Assembly: GCA_002104985.1 (NCBI GenBank)
Contig: MCGO01000054.1
Location: 1 to 64,000 of the forward strand
Reading direction: 5' to 3'
DNA: 64,000 nt
DNA from: Rhizoclosmatium globosum
Lineage: Eukaryota > Chytridiomycota > Chytridiomycetes > Chytridiales > Chytriomycetaceae
In this document: positions 22,661-34,400 of the stretch, piece by piece
How positions within the stretch are numbered: the stretch's first letter is position 1
Layout of the letters: each line of letters opens with the position of its first letter
Made by a program: the position numbers and the translations under genes
The notes under the pieces: generated by a model
What the model was told of the DNA's origin: nothing
What the model saw: only the letters and a program-made list of their open reading frames with translations
Database searches by the model: none

Positions 22661-23965
22661 ATGACCAAGACAGCCAGCCCTCAAACCACCAGCCTCGCCG
22701 ACATTCCATCAGACGTGATTGAATCCTTCTTGATCCACCTCCCAATCAGCCCCGATCTCGTGGATGTTGGATTCGCCTCAAAGCACCAATTAGCCCCACC
22801 AATCTTCAACAGCTACACCTTTGCTCGCCGACACTTTCATCATCAACTTCAAGTTTCTCACGCACGATCGATTTGGCAGATGTGGGATATCGGCGGGTTT
22901 CAGGAAGAGTGGTTTCGTGGATTGCCGATCATGTATCAGGCTGTTATGTTTGCGGAAGCGTTGTCTGCGGACTTGGATGTACATGGCGAGATGGAGGAAG
23001 ATGGAGAGAGTGATAGCGATTCTGATCAGGCGGCGTCGGACTCGGATGAGGAGGAGGATAAAGACAAGGACCTACCAGAGGCGAATCGGAAGGAAACATA
23101 TCTCCAGTTCTGGTTCCGTACTTTTATTTCGCCTGAATACGCTGCGAAGCTGATTGCGTTCTTGTTGAGGATTGATGAATTTGATCCATCGAGTCAAAAC
23201 AACCGCGCACTTGTGTGGGCGTGCAGGAACGAATGGGTTGATGTTGTTGAGCTTTTGTTGGCGCATCCAAGTGTTGATCCGAGTGCGCAGGATAATGCTC
23301 CACTCAAACACGCGGCAAAGAATGGGAATGCGGATATTGTCAAGCTGTTGCTGCCATTGGCAGGCGTGGATCCTACTGCTGGCGGCGACTTCCCTATTCT
23401 GAGTGCCTCCATGTTTGGTCATGTTGACGTTCTGAAATTGTTGTTGGAGGATGGTCGTGCTGACCCAACTGTAAAAGACGATACGCCGATAGGACTTGCT
23501 GCTGGAAACGGGCATTTCGATTCTGTGACGGCTTTGTTGGAAGATGGCAGAGCTAATCCGGAAGCAGATGATCGATTCGCAATTCACACAGCCTTGGCAA
23601 GGGACAGATTTTCTATTGCGTCACTCTTGCTAAGAGACACGCGATTAAATCATGAGGATCGTGCCAATTTGCAGTTGTGTTTTGCAGCCAACTTTGGAAA
23701 CACGGTGGAAGTTAGTTGGTTGCTGCGAGATGATAAGTTAGATCCAGGCTACGACGACAACCTGGCACTTCGGCTGGCATGTGCAAGTGGACATTTGGCG
23801 ATCGTTATAATGTTGTGGAATGATAGTAGAGTTCATGTTTCCGAAGGGGGAAGGCTTCAACTGATTGGAATTGCGAGCAGTAACTCGCAAGATGAAATTG
23901 TGCAATTCTTGCTTTCAACTGCAATCATGTCATCCATTTTGACTTCGATTTTCTTTGATACGTAA
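22661..23965 (+). CDS. F-box and ankyrin-repeat protein (copy 1)
   Basis: Single-exon, 434 residues. An F-box-like N-terminus (LADIPSDVIESFLIHLPIS) is followed by a short acidic linker (residues about 105-140). About eight ankyrin repeats of an unusual diverged type follow, each ending VDP or ADP (ALVWACRNEWVDVVELLLAH, SVDPSAQDNAPLKHAAKNGN). The architecture suggests a substrate receptor for an SCF-type ubiquitin ligase, with the ankyrins choosing the target; this follows from the domains only. It belongs to a local family with two other full copies and two fragments in this window. Confidence 0.85.
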   Translation: MTKTASPQTTSLADIPSDVIESFLIHLPISPDLVDVGFASKHQLAPPIFNSYTFARRHFHHQLQVSHARSIWQMWDIGGFQEEWFRGLPIMYQAVMFAEALSADLDVHGEMEEDGESDSDSDQAASDSDEEEDKDKDLPEANRKETYLQFWFRTFISPEYAAKLIAFLLRIDEFDPSSQNNRALVWACRNEWVDVVELLLAHPSVDPSAQDNAPLKHAAKNGNADIVKLLLPLAGVDPTAGGDFPILSASMFGHVDVLKLLLEDGRADPTVKDDTPIGLAAGNGHFDSVTALLEDGRANPEADDRFAIHTALARDRFSIASLLLRDTRLNHEDRANLQLCFAANFGNTVEVSWLLRDDKLDPGYDDNLALRLACASGHLAIVIMLWNDSRVHVSEGGRLQLIGIASSNSQDEIVQFLLSTAIMSSILTSIFFDT

Positions 23966-24075
23966 ATATTCAATCTTTACTGGGAAGTATAAACATTAGA
24001 GCCTTGAACCGCCCAACATTTCAATGAAGTTGAGTCTAGATTATCAATTAAAATTGGTATATCTGAATGGTATAA

Positions 24076-25950
24076 TTACTTACCTCCAACAATAAGTCCT
24101 TTCTCGAATTCGAATCGTCCAACACCTCCTATTCCAGCACCATCAATACAACACGCATCAATGTCCACTGATTCTTGTCGTCCATCTCGCATTTCAACAA
24201 CCAGCCATATCGGTGTGGCAGGACCTTTCCAATTCTTTAGCGTCCCCTGAAAACGAACAGGGACTGGAATATATGCAGCACAATCAAGGTTTGATGGTAA
24301 TCCAGGAGTAATAGTCGCCGTGACAGATGCATGGAATGGCAGCAGAGACGGAGGAATTTGAAAAGAAGGAAATCGGAATCCTGGTGTCGTCGTACAGCTT
24401 TTCAGAAGATCTAGTGCACTTTGAAGAGAGCGTGTGATTCCCATATACTTGTCCGCGAGACGTTGTAAGTCCAACGCGATGGAATCCATTGACGATTTAT
24501 GTTGAATAGCGTCAAGAACTGTGAGAAGGATGGACGTCAAGTCACGCATAAATTCAGCAGCTCCGCTGTTTTCCTTTATCCGCGACATTTCCCGTTGCAC
24601 ACGAATGATACATTGACGAGCATCTTGCCATCGCTTTCGATCGACGAATGCGTTCAAGTCTTCTGTCAGTTGTAAAGATGTTTCGCGGACAAATGAAAGA
24701 ATATCTGGAGATGTTGTTGATGGAGAGAGTGAGGAGGCCGGGAAACAGGATGGGTATTTTGCGCAAAGGAATACGGATTGCTGGAGGGTATAGTGGGGAA
24801 GCGTTGTGGCGATTGGTGGAGTTGTAAGAGATGCTGAGACAAGAAGGATCGTGTTGGAAATGTCTGCGAGTGAAATGTTAACAAGAATACTAAAGAATGC
24901 TCTTTCCTCGCACTAGATAGGTAGTCGGTAGTCTCAAATCGAGCTCGCTCCTCACACTTGACGCTGACTACGTCGGCTAGTTCCGCCAACGTCGCCGTCA
25001 ATAATCACGCTCGTTCCTCGCACTTTCCAATCTCGCCCGTTCCTCGCATCATTTCTTTGCTCATCTCTCACACAACATTTCAACAAACCAAAAAAAAAAA
25101 GGAATACCCACGCTCCAACGAATCCAAATCAATCTCTCTAGCAAGAAACCGAGTATCCAACTTCAAAAGCGCTTCCACAAGCCCCGAATGTGCAACAAGA
25201 GTAGAATTCCTGGCTCCGACGTCCTTAAAACACTGCAGAATACGGTTCGTCTCCCCCTCCACCGTTGAAAACCTTTTAAGGTTCCTTCTAAGACGTTCAA
25301 GCAGCAAGAGAAGCGCGTCTTTCGAGGCGACGGAGAAGAGGGCAAGGACAGAGTACCCAACAAATCGCATTGGTTGCGAAACGTCGTCGAGAGAGAGAAG
25401 CATTGTGATTAATTGAGATTCCGAGAGTGAGAGAGGAGGGGTGGTGTTGGAAGAAGAAGAAGAAGAAGAAGAAAGGCCGATTCGTTTGAGGTTCTTGATG
25501 GCAGTTAAGCGGACCGAGGGCATTTCATCGTTGAACATGTCGACGAGAAAGTCGATTGCGAGTGGCGTGAAAGCGGGTGAAGACAGGGCGAATTCGGTGA
25601 TTGCATCTGTTTCAAATAAGATTCAAAGTAAGGTTTCGTTTGAAAGAGAGAGAGAGAGACAAGGAAACCGAACACGAACCAACTGCGGCCGATCGAACCA
25701 CTTCATATTCATCTTCGGCGCCGTGGACAAAGGCGCCGCACGCGTGGGCGGGAAGTGTGGTCGGTCGAAGAGGCTCTTTGGACAGTGTTTGGACGAGCCA
25801 GTTGGTACTTGTACTTGTACTTGAACTACTTGTTGTGCTTGTTGACGCAAGATGTCCCAAGAGTTCAAAGCCACGTGCCCGCTCGTTGGGATGCGGTGAT
25901 GCGATGGCCGTGTGAGAGAGAAGTGCCGCACTTTGCGCCAACGATGTCAT
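24076..25950 (-). CDS. INTS4: Integrator complex subunit 4
   Basis: Three exons (25950-25680, 25606-25112, 24863-24076) join in phase to 517 residues. The first two introns start GTTCGT and GTGGGT. The N-terminal HEAT-like part carries blocks typical of INTS4: PAHACGAFVHGAEDEYEVVRSAAV; FLVDMFNDEMPSVRLTAI; a second HEAT block; then the RILQCFKDVGARNSTLV segment. The C-terminal half ends in a beta-rich domain (AYIPVPVRFQGTLKNW) matching the end of animal INTS4. Integrator cleaves snRNA and other nascent transcripts with RNA polymerase II, and INTS4 scaffolds its INTS9/11 nuclease. The protein is shorter than animal forms at the N-terminus. Its start is only 25 bp from the stop of the upstream F-box/ankyrin gene. 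Confidence 0.82.
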
Positions 25951-25975
25951 TTCTGTGATGGAATTGATCAAGACT

Positions 25976-27646
25976 TTATTTCTGTATAAAAGTTGAGAGG
26001 AAATCCATCATCTGCTTTTCGAAAGGATCACTAGATGTTTCTCGATCGTTAGCCATGCATTTCCATAGTGTATGCGGATTGACACGACGATCTTTCGCCA
26101 AAAGCTCCGCTATTTCCCTTGAGTTAATGTAGCACGCATTAACAAACGCTTCTTGCATGTTCGTGCTCGGATCAGACCGACCGTCTTCCATTAGTAGTCG
26201 AACCATATCCACATCCGCTCGCAAAGAAGCCTGAATCAATGCCATACTATTTTGATATCCAGGATCTGCGCGTCCATCCTCAAGCAGAATCTTAACAATT
26301 TCGGGGAAGTCGTTCACAACGGCTGCAAGTAATGCATGATCAAAACTATTTCCAGTCCTACAGTGCTTCAAGAGTATTTTCATAATTTCGACGGATCCTT
26401 GGGAAGCAGCTTCAATAAGTGCTGTATCGAAAGACAGTATCTCATATCCTCCGACTCGGAGCTGATGCATACGCAAACGAGAGCTGGCAGTGGGATTCAT
26501 GCGACTGTCACTCAACAACAATTTCACCATTTCTGTGTTCCTATGTCTGATTGCGTTTATAAGCGTCTGGCCATCGTAACAACTTGGATCTACTCTCTTA
26601 TTTTCCATCAACAAAGATGTGACTTCCAAATGGTTGTACTGTACTGCCAATTGAAAAGCCATCGAATCATTGAATCCAGGATCCACGCGTCTATCATGCA
26701 ATAATACTTTCACAACTTCCAAGTGCCCGTGTTCACACGCAGCTTCCAGGGCAGAGTTACAGTCATCACATGGGTCGACACGAGGATCTTGTAACAGTAT
26801 TCGGACAACTTCTGCGTGTCCATTTTCGCAAGCGAGTGCAATAGGCGTGTTCTCTTTAACTGCGGGGTCAACTCGAGAATCGGCGAGAAGTAGTCGGGTT
26901 ATTTCAACGTGACCCATTCTAGTTGCTGATGCGATTGGATCGTTTTCGTAGACTGCAGGATCGATGCGGTTGTCTTTGAGGAGAAATTCCACCGCTTTTG
27001 TGTGTCCGGATTCAACTGCCCATCGGAATAGACGCTGATTGGAGCAACCGATATCAAATGAATTGTTTCTAGAGAGTACTTGTGCGAGTTGGAGGCTTTG
27101 GGGTCCTGTCAGCGGCCAGTTTGGTAATAACTCCAAGTCATCATCATCTTCTTCGCCCATTTCAACCTCATATCCGTCCTCAACTTCTTCATCTTCATCG
27201 TCTTCGTCTTCATCTTCTTCTACGTCTATCTCCTCCCATTCTACCTCCCCATCATGTCCTTCAGGTTCTTGAGTGGGAAGGACACTTTCTCCATCATCAT
27301 CATTTGAAGCACGAATCGTCATGTTAGCTGCTCTGTGTGGATCTCCCGTCAGCAGCAACTCGTAACAGGCAAACTTGTACACAACAGGAAGTGAGAGCCA
27401 TCGCTTTCCTTCCAGTTGTCGGATACTCAAGTATTGGTATATAGATGTAGCGTACGTTATGGCCATTTGAAGTTTGATGTGACTTCGTGCAGAGTGCAGG
27501 CTTTGGAGGACGAGGGGGGACAAGGTCCTGCAAGATGAGCCGATGATCTGGAGACAGACATCGACGGGAAGTAAGCTAATGATTTTGAAGAGGATCTCAG
27601 TTGGCAGCGAGGTGATTCCAGTTTGATGTTTGACTACTTGAGGCAT
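25976..27646 (-). CDS. F-box and ankyrin-repeat protein (copy 2)
   Basis: Single-exon, 556 residues. F-box at residues about 10-55 (ITSLPTEILFKIISLLPVD), a very acidic linker (about 130-185, Glu/Asp runs) and roughly ten ankyrin repeats of the family type (LFRWAVESGHTKAVEFLLKD, ALEAACEHGHLEVVKVLL). The order and spacing match copy 1 and the copy at 44061. It probably recruits targets to an SCF ubiquitin ligase; targets are unknown. Its start codon faces that of a divergent membrane-protein gene 38 bp away. Confidence 0.87.
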   Translation of the reverse strand: MPQVVKHQTGITSLPTEILFKIISLLPVDVCLQIIGSSCRTLSPLVLQSLHSARSHIKLQMAITYATSIYQYLSIRQLEGKRWLSLPVVYKFACYELLLTGDPHRAANMTIRASNDDDGESVLPTQEPEGHDGEVEWEEIDVEEDEDEDDEDEEVEDGYEVEMGEEDDDDLELLPNWPLTGPQSLQLAQVLSRNNSFDIGCSNQRLFRWAVESGHTKAVEFLLKDNRIDPAVYENDPIASATRMGHVEITRLLLADSRVDPAVKENTPIALACENGHAEVVRILLQDPRVDPCDDCNSALEAACEHGHLEVVKVLLHDRRVDPGFNDSMAFQLAVQYNHLEVTSLLMENKRVDPSCYDGQTLINAIRHRNTEMVKLLLSDSRMNPTASSRLRMHQLRVGGYEILSFDTALIEAASQGSVEIMKILLKHCRTGNSFDHALLAAVVNDFPEIVKILLEDGRADPGYQNSMALIQASLRADVDMVRLLMEDGRSDPSTNMQEAFVNACYINSREIAELLAKDRRVNPHTLWKCMANDRETSSDPFEKQMMDFLSTFIQK

Positions 27647-27684
27647 TCTCTTTCTTTCTTTCTTTGTTTTGTTTGTTCAATCGA
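27647..27684. promoter_or_regulatory. 38-bp gap between divergent start codons
   Basis: Only 38 bp separate the ATG of the minus-strand F-box/ankyrin gene and the first ATG of the plus-strand membrane-protein gene. The gap is a CTTTCTTT pyrimidine run. The two promoters must overlap each other's 5' regions, or one of the starts is further downstream. Confidence 0.45.
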
Positions 27685-29449
27685 ATGTTCGCTTCACAAC
27701 CAAGTACTGCCACGAATGGGCTCTGTCCCACGTGCACAACCAACTGCGCCCTCTTCACGTCACTCGTCAATTCGTACTCGCCAAACACGCACGACACCGA
27801 ATCGGACACCGACACCGACAACGAATCGGACACAAACGACATTGGCGACAAACTGCATCGCCGATTCGTCGCTCGGGCCGCCGCGCTTCATCCGTTTCCG
27901 TGTCGACACTGCGAAGAAGGCGTCGGTCGCATTTTGGAAGCATCGACTCGGAAACTGGCGATGAGGAAAGAACGGCTGAAAAACTATCACGGAAACGGGA
28001 CGAGTGTTGTTGTTGCTTCGGTGGCGATTGCGTACTCGGCCGCGTGTATTGCTGCTTCGTTCGGTGTGCATCTGGCGGCTTCAGTTGCTCCTGTCACTGT
28101 GCTCCAGGCACACAACTCTCTTGTGGCATCGACTTCAACTGCTTCTGCTCTGTTTTATATCTGCATTCTTGGGTCTCCGCTTTTACTGGCGAATCCTCTG
28201 GCTCCCTTCCTCAACTCTACATCCATCCTCTTTCATTCATACACTCCGCTTCTTGTTCAACAAGAACACAGTCAGCAGCCTTCAATCGCATGGACGCGTG
28301 ACAACTCTGTCATCCATCTGCTACGGAAACCGGCCCTCCCTTCTCGAAACAGTGTCTGGAAATGGCTTGGCCTTGGACGAAGCCGACGACAAAAGAATAA
28401 TGCACCAGAGAAACGAGGAATCCTCCGAATCCGTCTCCACAAATGGACCTACTTGACATCCCAAATCCTTCTCCTCCTCCTCCGCTTCTCAGCAATCCAC
28501 ATTCTCGCCCACCCATTCACAGACCCTCAACTCTACGCATCCTACAACCTCATATTCCTCACCACAACCATTGCTTTCCTCGCTCTCCTAAAATCATCCC
28601 TCGTACCTTCAATAATCGCATCCAAAAAACCAATAACCCCAACCGCAACCCCTCCCGCAACTTCACCAACCCGCCACTCCCTCCCACCCCTTCACCCTCG
28701 CCGCACATCCTCAGAACTCACTTCCCTCACCAACCACGACACAGACCTAGACGACCCGTCATCTCACCCGTCAGATCCAATCGACTCCCTCGAATTCGCG
28801 TTCGCAAACACACTGGTTCCCTCGAAACCACGGAAACCGTCTGTTGCAAGAACGGTGTCGTCGCAATCGATACTGGAACCGACGGATTCGTTTGAATTGT
28901 TTTATAAGCAGTGGGCGCGTAGGATTCAGTTTTTGAAAGTAGGCGGTGTGGGGTGTGGGGTGGTTTCGATTGTAACGTATTTTGTGTGGGATAATAATAC
29001 TCCTTTTGATGGCTTGGGTGGGACCGGTGTGATGGTGTATGTGCATATGTGTTCGCGTGTTTTGGGTGCGTGTTTTGGGGTTATGTGGAGGTATGAGGCT
29101 AGGAGGTGGTTTGATGAGGATTTGGGGGAAGGGGAGGGGAGGAGAGGGGTTGGTACTGCCTTGGATTTTGTTTATGTGAGTGATTTGTTTGTTTTATCGA
29201 GGAATCTAAGTACTAACTTTCGGTCGACAGTATCTCCTGTGCATTGTGAATATCTTGTTGGCAATACAAGAAGTTGGTGTTTGGGAGTTGCCGAAACTGG
29301 TGATACGGGTATCGGATGTACCTGTGTGGGCGGGACGGGAGTTGTTGGAGGTGTTTGAGGTTGACTCGTCCTGGTTGATTGGATGGGGAAGCGTTGTGGG
29401 ACAGTTGATGGTGATGATAGGTAGTGCGCCTGGAGTTGTCAGGATATGA
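27685..29449 (+). CDS. Multi-span membrane protein, unknown function
   Basis: Exons 27685-29175 and 29231-29449 (donor GTGAGT, acceptor TCGACAG with CTAAC upstream) give 569 residues. The soluble N-terminus has Cys pairs (CPTCTTNC, CRHC) and an Asp/Thr-rich stretch. Hydrophobic spans follow (VVASVAIAYSAACIAASFGV, ASALFYICILGSPLLLANPL, YLTSQILLLLLRFSAIHIL, LIFLTTTIAFLALL). A long Ser/Pro-rich loop is followed by further spans (VGCGVVSIVTYFVW and the last exon's YLLCIVNILLAIQ). At least six spans are likely. I do not recognise the family. Codon usage shifts from C-rich to T/G-rich third positions along the gene without any break in frame. Confidence 0.7.
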
Positions 29450-29673
29450 ATCTAAAGGTATGATGAGAGTTTGTGATTGCTTCAACGGTATTAAACGTGT
29501 AATAAAGACTGTATATATTATGAACCATTGCATTGCCATTCTCTCCCCTGTCTCTATGTGTTTCTCTTTCTCATTCTTTACGTTTGTTTATTCAAAATCA
29601 GTGCGAGGTTAATAAAAAAATACTTGTTCTGACAATTTGATCAACTTCCGCAAACCAAGAACTGCCAAAACAT

Positions 29674-30237
29674 TCACGCTCCCTTCTTTTTGAAAGTCTT
29701 TAACAAGTCAATCACTTTCCGCTTGTTATTGAATGACTGTTGAGGAATGCTTTCCAAACGATTCAACGCCGTCTCCAGATCAACACGTGGATCTTCCACC
29801 AATATTTTGGCAATGTTCAACTTTTCATACCAACATGCATGGATCAAGGCCTCTTGGTTGTTCATGGATGGATCTAAACGCCCATCCTCCAAATAAAGGC
29901 GTACAACTTGATCGTTCACCTGAGAACAAGCCATTGAAAATGTTTGGCCTTCAGTCGGATTTGCACGTCCATCTTTGAGCAGAAGCTTCAAAATTTCGCA
30001 ATTGCCACTAGAAGTTGCATACCACAACGCAGCATTGAACCCGTCTGACTTTCCAGCCATACGAGGGTGCACCAGGAGAAGTTCAACAATTTCATTCAAT
30101 CCCTTTGAGGCGGCGATTGAAATTAACGTTTCATACGAAGAGAATAGACTTGAACTTGATTCAAAAGGAGGCGCCGGGTCTAGTCTTGGATCCCGCAATA
30201 ACAGTTTTGCCATTTCTATTCCGTTTCTATCGTTGGC
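29674..30237 (-). pseudogene. 5'-truncated ankyrin gene fragment
   Basis: The frame reads about five family-type ankyrin repeats (NGIEMAKLLLRDPRLDP, EILKLLLKDGRANP, QVVRLYLEDGRLDP) down to a stop at 29674. It continues upstream of the first ATG into the middle of a repeat and then ends at the edge of a GA microsatellite. The F-box and first repeats are absent. All intact copies nearby have an F-box and about eight or more repeats, so this is the 3' half of a broken gene. A short protein from the internal ATG at 30213 remains possible. The matching 5' fragment may be the one at 38440-38744. Confidence 0.65.
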
Positions 30238-30243
30238 GGATTG

Positions 30244-30361
30244 GGGAAAAAATCAAAAATGAGAGAGAGAGTTCGAAACCAGCGAGACAGAGAGAATTTC
30301 GGAAGAGAGAGAGAGTTTCGAAGGAGAGAGAGAGTTTTGAAGGAGAGAGATAGAGTTTTGA

Positions 30362-30453
<92 letters not shown>
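30244..30453. repeat. (GA)n microsatellite with a 19-bp minisatellite flank
   Basis: A pure (GA)n tract runs from about 30363 to 30453. Before it lie imperfect copies of a unit GAGAGAGAGTTTYGAAG (30275-30362), which suggests the tract grew from a minisatellite. It marks the truncation edge of the ankyrin fragment. Confidence 0.9.
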
Positions 30454-30456
<3 letters not shown>

Positions 30457-31495
30457 CAAAAAGTCCTTCATTCTCTCGAAAGTTAAAATTATCGTATCAA
30501 TAAAACTTGCAACGTAAGCGTCTGCTTCTTTCCGCTCCGCTAACTAATCGTCACCAATAGCTCAGCCACGAACCTGATAACTGTTCTGCAAGTAACTGTA
30601 GCAACTTTTTTTTTTCTGTTGAGTATGTAAGAGAGCGCGCGCCTGGATCATCTCTCAACCATTTGCCCTTTAGCCCTTCCCCTCTGATCCACTCCTTCCC
30701 CGCGGTCATACTGTGCTGATATCAATAGTACAACGGCTGTATGTTAAGCGCGACATTTTTATATTACTGATTGGGTGAAAGCAAGAAACCTTTGCCGATC
30801 CTGACACACGTGCGACGCTTCAAGAACCCTTACGATCAATCTGTTGTGGAGTGAGATTTAGTTGATGTTACTCGTATGACTATGGTCGAGCACCAAGCGC
30901 TGATGCTTCACTCTGGGATTGTCAAAGATGAACGCACGTGTCGATGGCTTTAGGAATAGACTATTTGAACGAGTGGTGTAACTCTTTGTCCTTGTGAGTG
31001 AACTGTTCAATTGTATCCAAGTATTTAATTTATGCTACAGCCTCCTCCTTCGAAAGCCTATGAAATGAAATAAAGCGTCAAAACATACCTTGCCTTCTGC
31101 ACTCAGTATAACATACCTCGCCTTCTGTACTCAGTAGCAACAAAGGATTGGCTTCTTGCCAGCAACTGTTCATTTGAACCTAGATGTAAATCCAATGTAT
31201 TGTATTCCATATGACGTGCGATTTCACCTGTGTATGAGCACAGTATTTGTCCACACGAATATCTGAGAGTCCATTCTTACCTGTATGGAGTTTCCTTCAA
31301 AGTTCAATCATTTGTGCGCTGTAGTTCCGGCCCAACTTATAGTCTCATCTTGTTGCTCTCAAATCAACTCGGAGCTTATTATCCTCTCTTCAACTGACTA
31401 GTATTTCCATCGTGTTTTGTTTGTCCTGCATTTTCAGAGATTATGATTTAATCAAGGGAGGATATTTTCCATTTTTTCTTCAACAACAAAACGTG
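30454..31495. other. Gene-free stretch, about 1 kb
   Basis: No convincing open frame on either strand. It contains a short tandem duplication at about 31083-31134 (two copies of a 27-28-bp unit with CTTGCCTTCT or CTCGCCTTCT) and a T9 run at 30605-30615. It presumably carries the promoter of the downstream HECT-like gene. Its base composition is close to that of its neighbours. Confidence 0.4.
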
Positions 31496-34400
31496 ATGTC
31501 GTTTCAGGGCGTAGCAGCTTTGTGCTCGTCGGGGCATTCGGGAAGATATTATGAGGCTGAGTTACGTGAGGGATTGTGTCCAGATTGTGTGAAACGGTTT
31601 GTTCCTCTGTGATGTGACGTGTCATCCAATTCCTTGAAACAGTGCCGCGCAAATGTACCTTGCTTCTCATCAATCTGGGACAACTCCAAAGTTCGTATTT
31701 TTGTGGCGTGTCTCTGACTCACAGTTGAACAGCTCTGTTGCACCAACGCCTTTGCCAGAAATTATTGCTCCTCCTCAGTTGCCTTCGTAAGTGGTTGTGC
31801 TGCTTTCGTTTGCTTAATTATTACGTACTCTAGGGCACCAGCGGCGCGCTTCAAACAGGCTGTTGACGCCATTCCAGCCGCTTCAGTGCCATTTGGAAAG
31901 GGGTTTATTAACAAGCGAACCCCCGCTCTACCCAGCTTCAACCAATCAGATATTGCGGCCGAAATCTCTAATTTCAGTGCAGCATATCCTCCTCTCAATC
32001 CCGTCTTTGGCGACGGAAACAGCGGTCCTAGTGGCAAATATACGACAAGAAAATCAGAAAATGTGACTGGAAGGACGGTGAAGAAAAAATTGAAAACTCC
32101 GAACAGATGAAAACGATCGTGAAGAACGGCCTCTCGGTTCAAACTGTTGGGTCCAAGAGAGTCTCTAAGCTACATTTGATAGTCAAAACGTATCATCTTC
32201 ACTTCATGGATTCTGTGATACTTACGGGAGCCGAGGGACAATTAAACACTGCGTGGCCACTTCCAGACAAAGAATCATCTAGGTTAGTCAAAACGCAGGC
32301 ACTATTTTGATAATATTAATTTATTGATTCCAACTCAGATTCAAGTCCTTGGAACGCGCTGAGCTCAAGAGTCATTCTGTGGATTGCAGATTAGTTGATG
32401 TCTTGCAGGAAGTGTTCGCGGATGCCAGGAAAGTTTGCCATGTTATAAATCAAGTTGGTGTTGTGCCTGTGGTGATCTTGCGGCGTGAAAAAGGACTTGG
32501 CAAACCATATGAGAGCCACTTCCAGCCTCAGTATATTGCGTTCACCAATTCTGCACTTGCATGGTACACATATCCTACAAGTATAACTAAATGGACAGAA
32601 GAAGAGCACTTGCGCTGGGTCGAAACTCGTCAGGCCGCTGATATTGATTGCATCAAGGCATGTTTTTATAAGCAAAACGTGTATTATAGTGTTGGCCGCA
32701 TTTTGGGTGGGTTAATCTTATTCTCGCCATCTCCCCAATTTCAAAATAAATTAAAACCTATCAACTTTACAGAAAAGAGTTCCGCTGTCAAAGGAGTGAC
32801 TGCAAGTGCTTCTGATTTCCCCGATCCAATTGACGCCGTCGATAAATTGTATGAGAATCGAGTCTCTTTTGTTGAGAGTGAGACTGAAGGAAATATTGTG
32901 TTTGATGACTCTGACAGCTCCAGTGGTTCAAGTATTACATTTCAAGAAGTTGAATGTAAAGGGAAGAAACGCGCGAATTCTGGCAGTCCAAAGACAAAAC
33001 GTAAAATTCACGTGCAGAGAGTCGATAATGGCGTCGTTGTGAACGAGGTTATTGAGGTGGAATCGGAAGATGAGAATGACTTCGCTTACCAACAAGATGA
33101 TTGGCACGACGAGATCACAAAAGAGGAGATTGAACAACAAAGAGTAATGGTAAGTAAACAATTTTGTTTGATATTCATTATTCTGAATCTTTGTGTTAGC
33201 TTCAGGATTGTAATAACACCAAGTTGTTGACTTCACCTAGTCTTGCAGCCTCCAGTTCTCAAATCATAAAGCTCTCTCCAAGCTCTGCTGATGCAGTTGC
33301 ATCTATGATTGCTTTCTCCTCAGGATCTAGATTGGATACAGGATTGTCAAATTCAATGGATAACTCTTTGGATTGTATCCCTACTAGTCCAACACTCTCC
33401 ACAGAGCATATGCGCGAACAACGTTTACGAGCTTTGGAATCTCGACAAGCACCTACTCTGGCTCCTCTGGCTCCTCTGACTCCCAGTTCGGCTTCGACAA
33501 CAGTCTTATCTACCAGCTTCAATTATTTTGAAACTATCGCTGTAAATGCTTTGCAAGCGGAGGAAGTAATTGTCGAATCTGAATTTCCCGATCAAGATTC
33601 CGTCGATAAATTGGCCGCAAGGTTTGACTGCTGTGAAGCACGAAGATGCAGAATCCTCACTGAGCTCCGAGTGGATCCATTCAAATTAAGGGTGATTGAA
33701 TTGAGTTATCATGAGGGAACAAACAATTTTGAGTCTCAATTCGTGGAAACGTTGGCTCGGGAAACTTTTCGCCAAGAGCTTCTTCTTCGCCCTTCCATCT
33801 CGTGGATTCAAGCTGATATTGATCTTTCTGATTTAAAGCATGTTGAGTGGGCTGGCCAAACAAAAAAGCTTTTTAATTCGCTTTTAACCAGAAATGAGGC
33901 GTTTGAGTCAAACACTGGTCTTTTTCATTTGAAGGTCCCAAAGCCTGGATCTCGATGCATGTGGAAGGATACACTTGAACGTTTTGGAATTTTAACTGCA
34001 GTCTCCATCTTGCAGTCAAAGGCGATTGTGTCTTTTCCGTCTGTAATCTCAAAATCTGTCCTGTTGTACTTTTTCTCTGCTCCTCAAGAATTCTTCACTG
34101 GGGATATGCTCTTAGAAGTATATCCGGGCTCCAGGGCTCTTCTTGACTCTGGAACAGTGGGGAAAAAGGCATACGCAGAAGGAAGTGGTTCCCCTTTGCC
34201 TGTTGATGCAGATATTAACTCTGAGATCTGGAAAAGCTTTGTTTGCTATACCGAACTGGTGACCAAAAAGCTAAGCGTTTTGAAAATAGCAAAAGAAGCC
34301 TTTGAGTCAGTCACTGGTCCAGATTGTTTGGACTTGATCCCAATGTTGCCACATCTTTATAGAACCGTTCAATCTGCAGATGAATTTCTCACTATTTTTT

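Noticed and set aside
27039..27272. Ser-rich plus-strand frame
   Set aside because: Antisense image of the acidic Glu/Asp linker of F-box/ankyrin copy 2.
30241..30486. Open frame rich in Arg-Glu repeats
   Set aside because: It is the translation of the GA microsatellite and has no other support.
31083..31134. Short direct repeats as a CRISPR-like array
   Set aside because: Only two adjacent copies without spacers, in a eukaryotic intergenic region.
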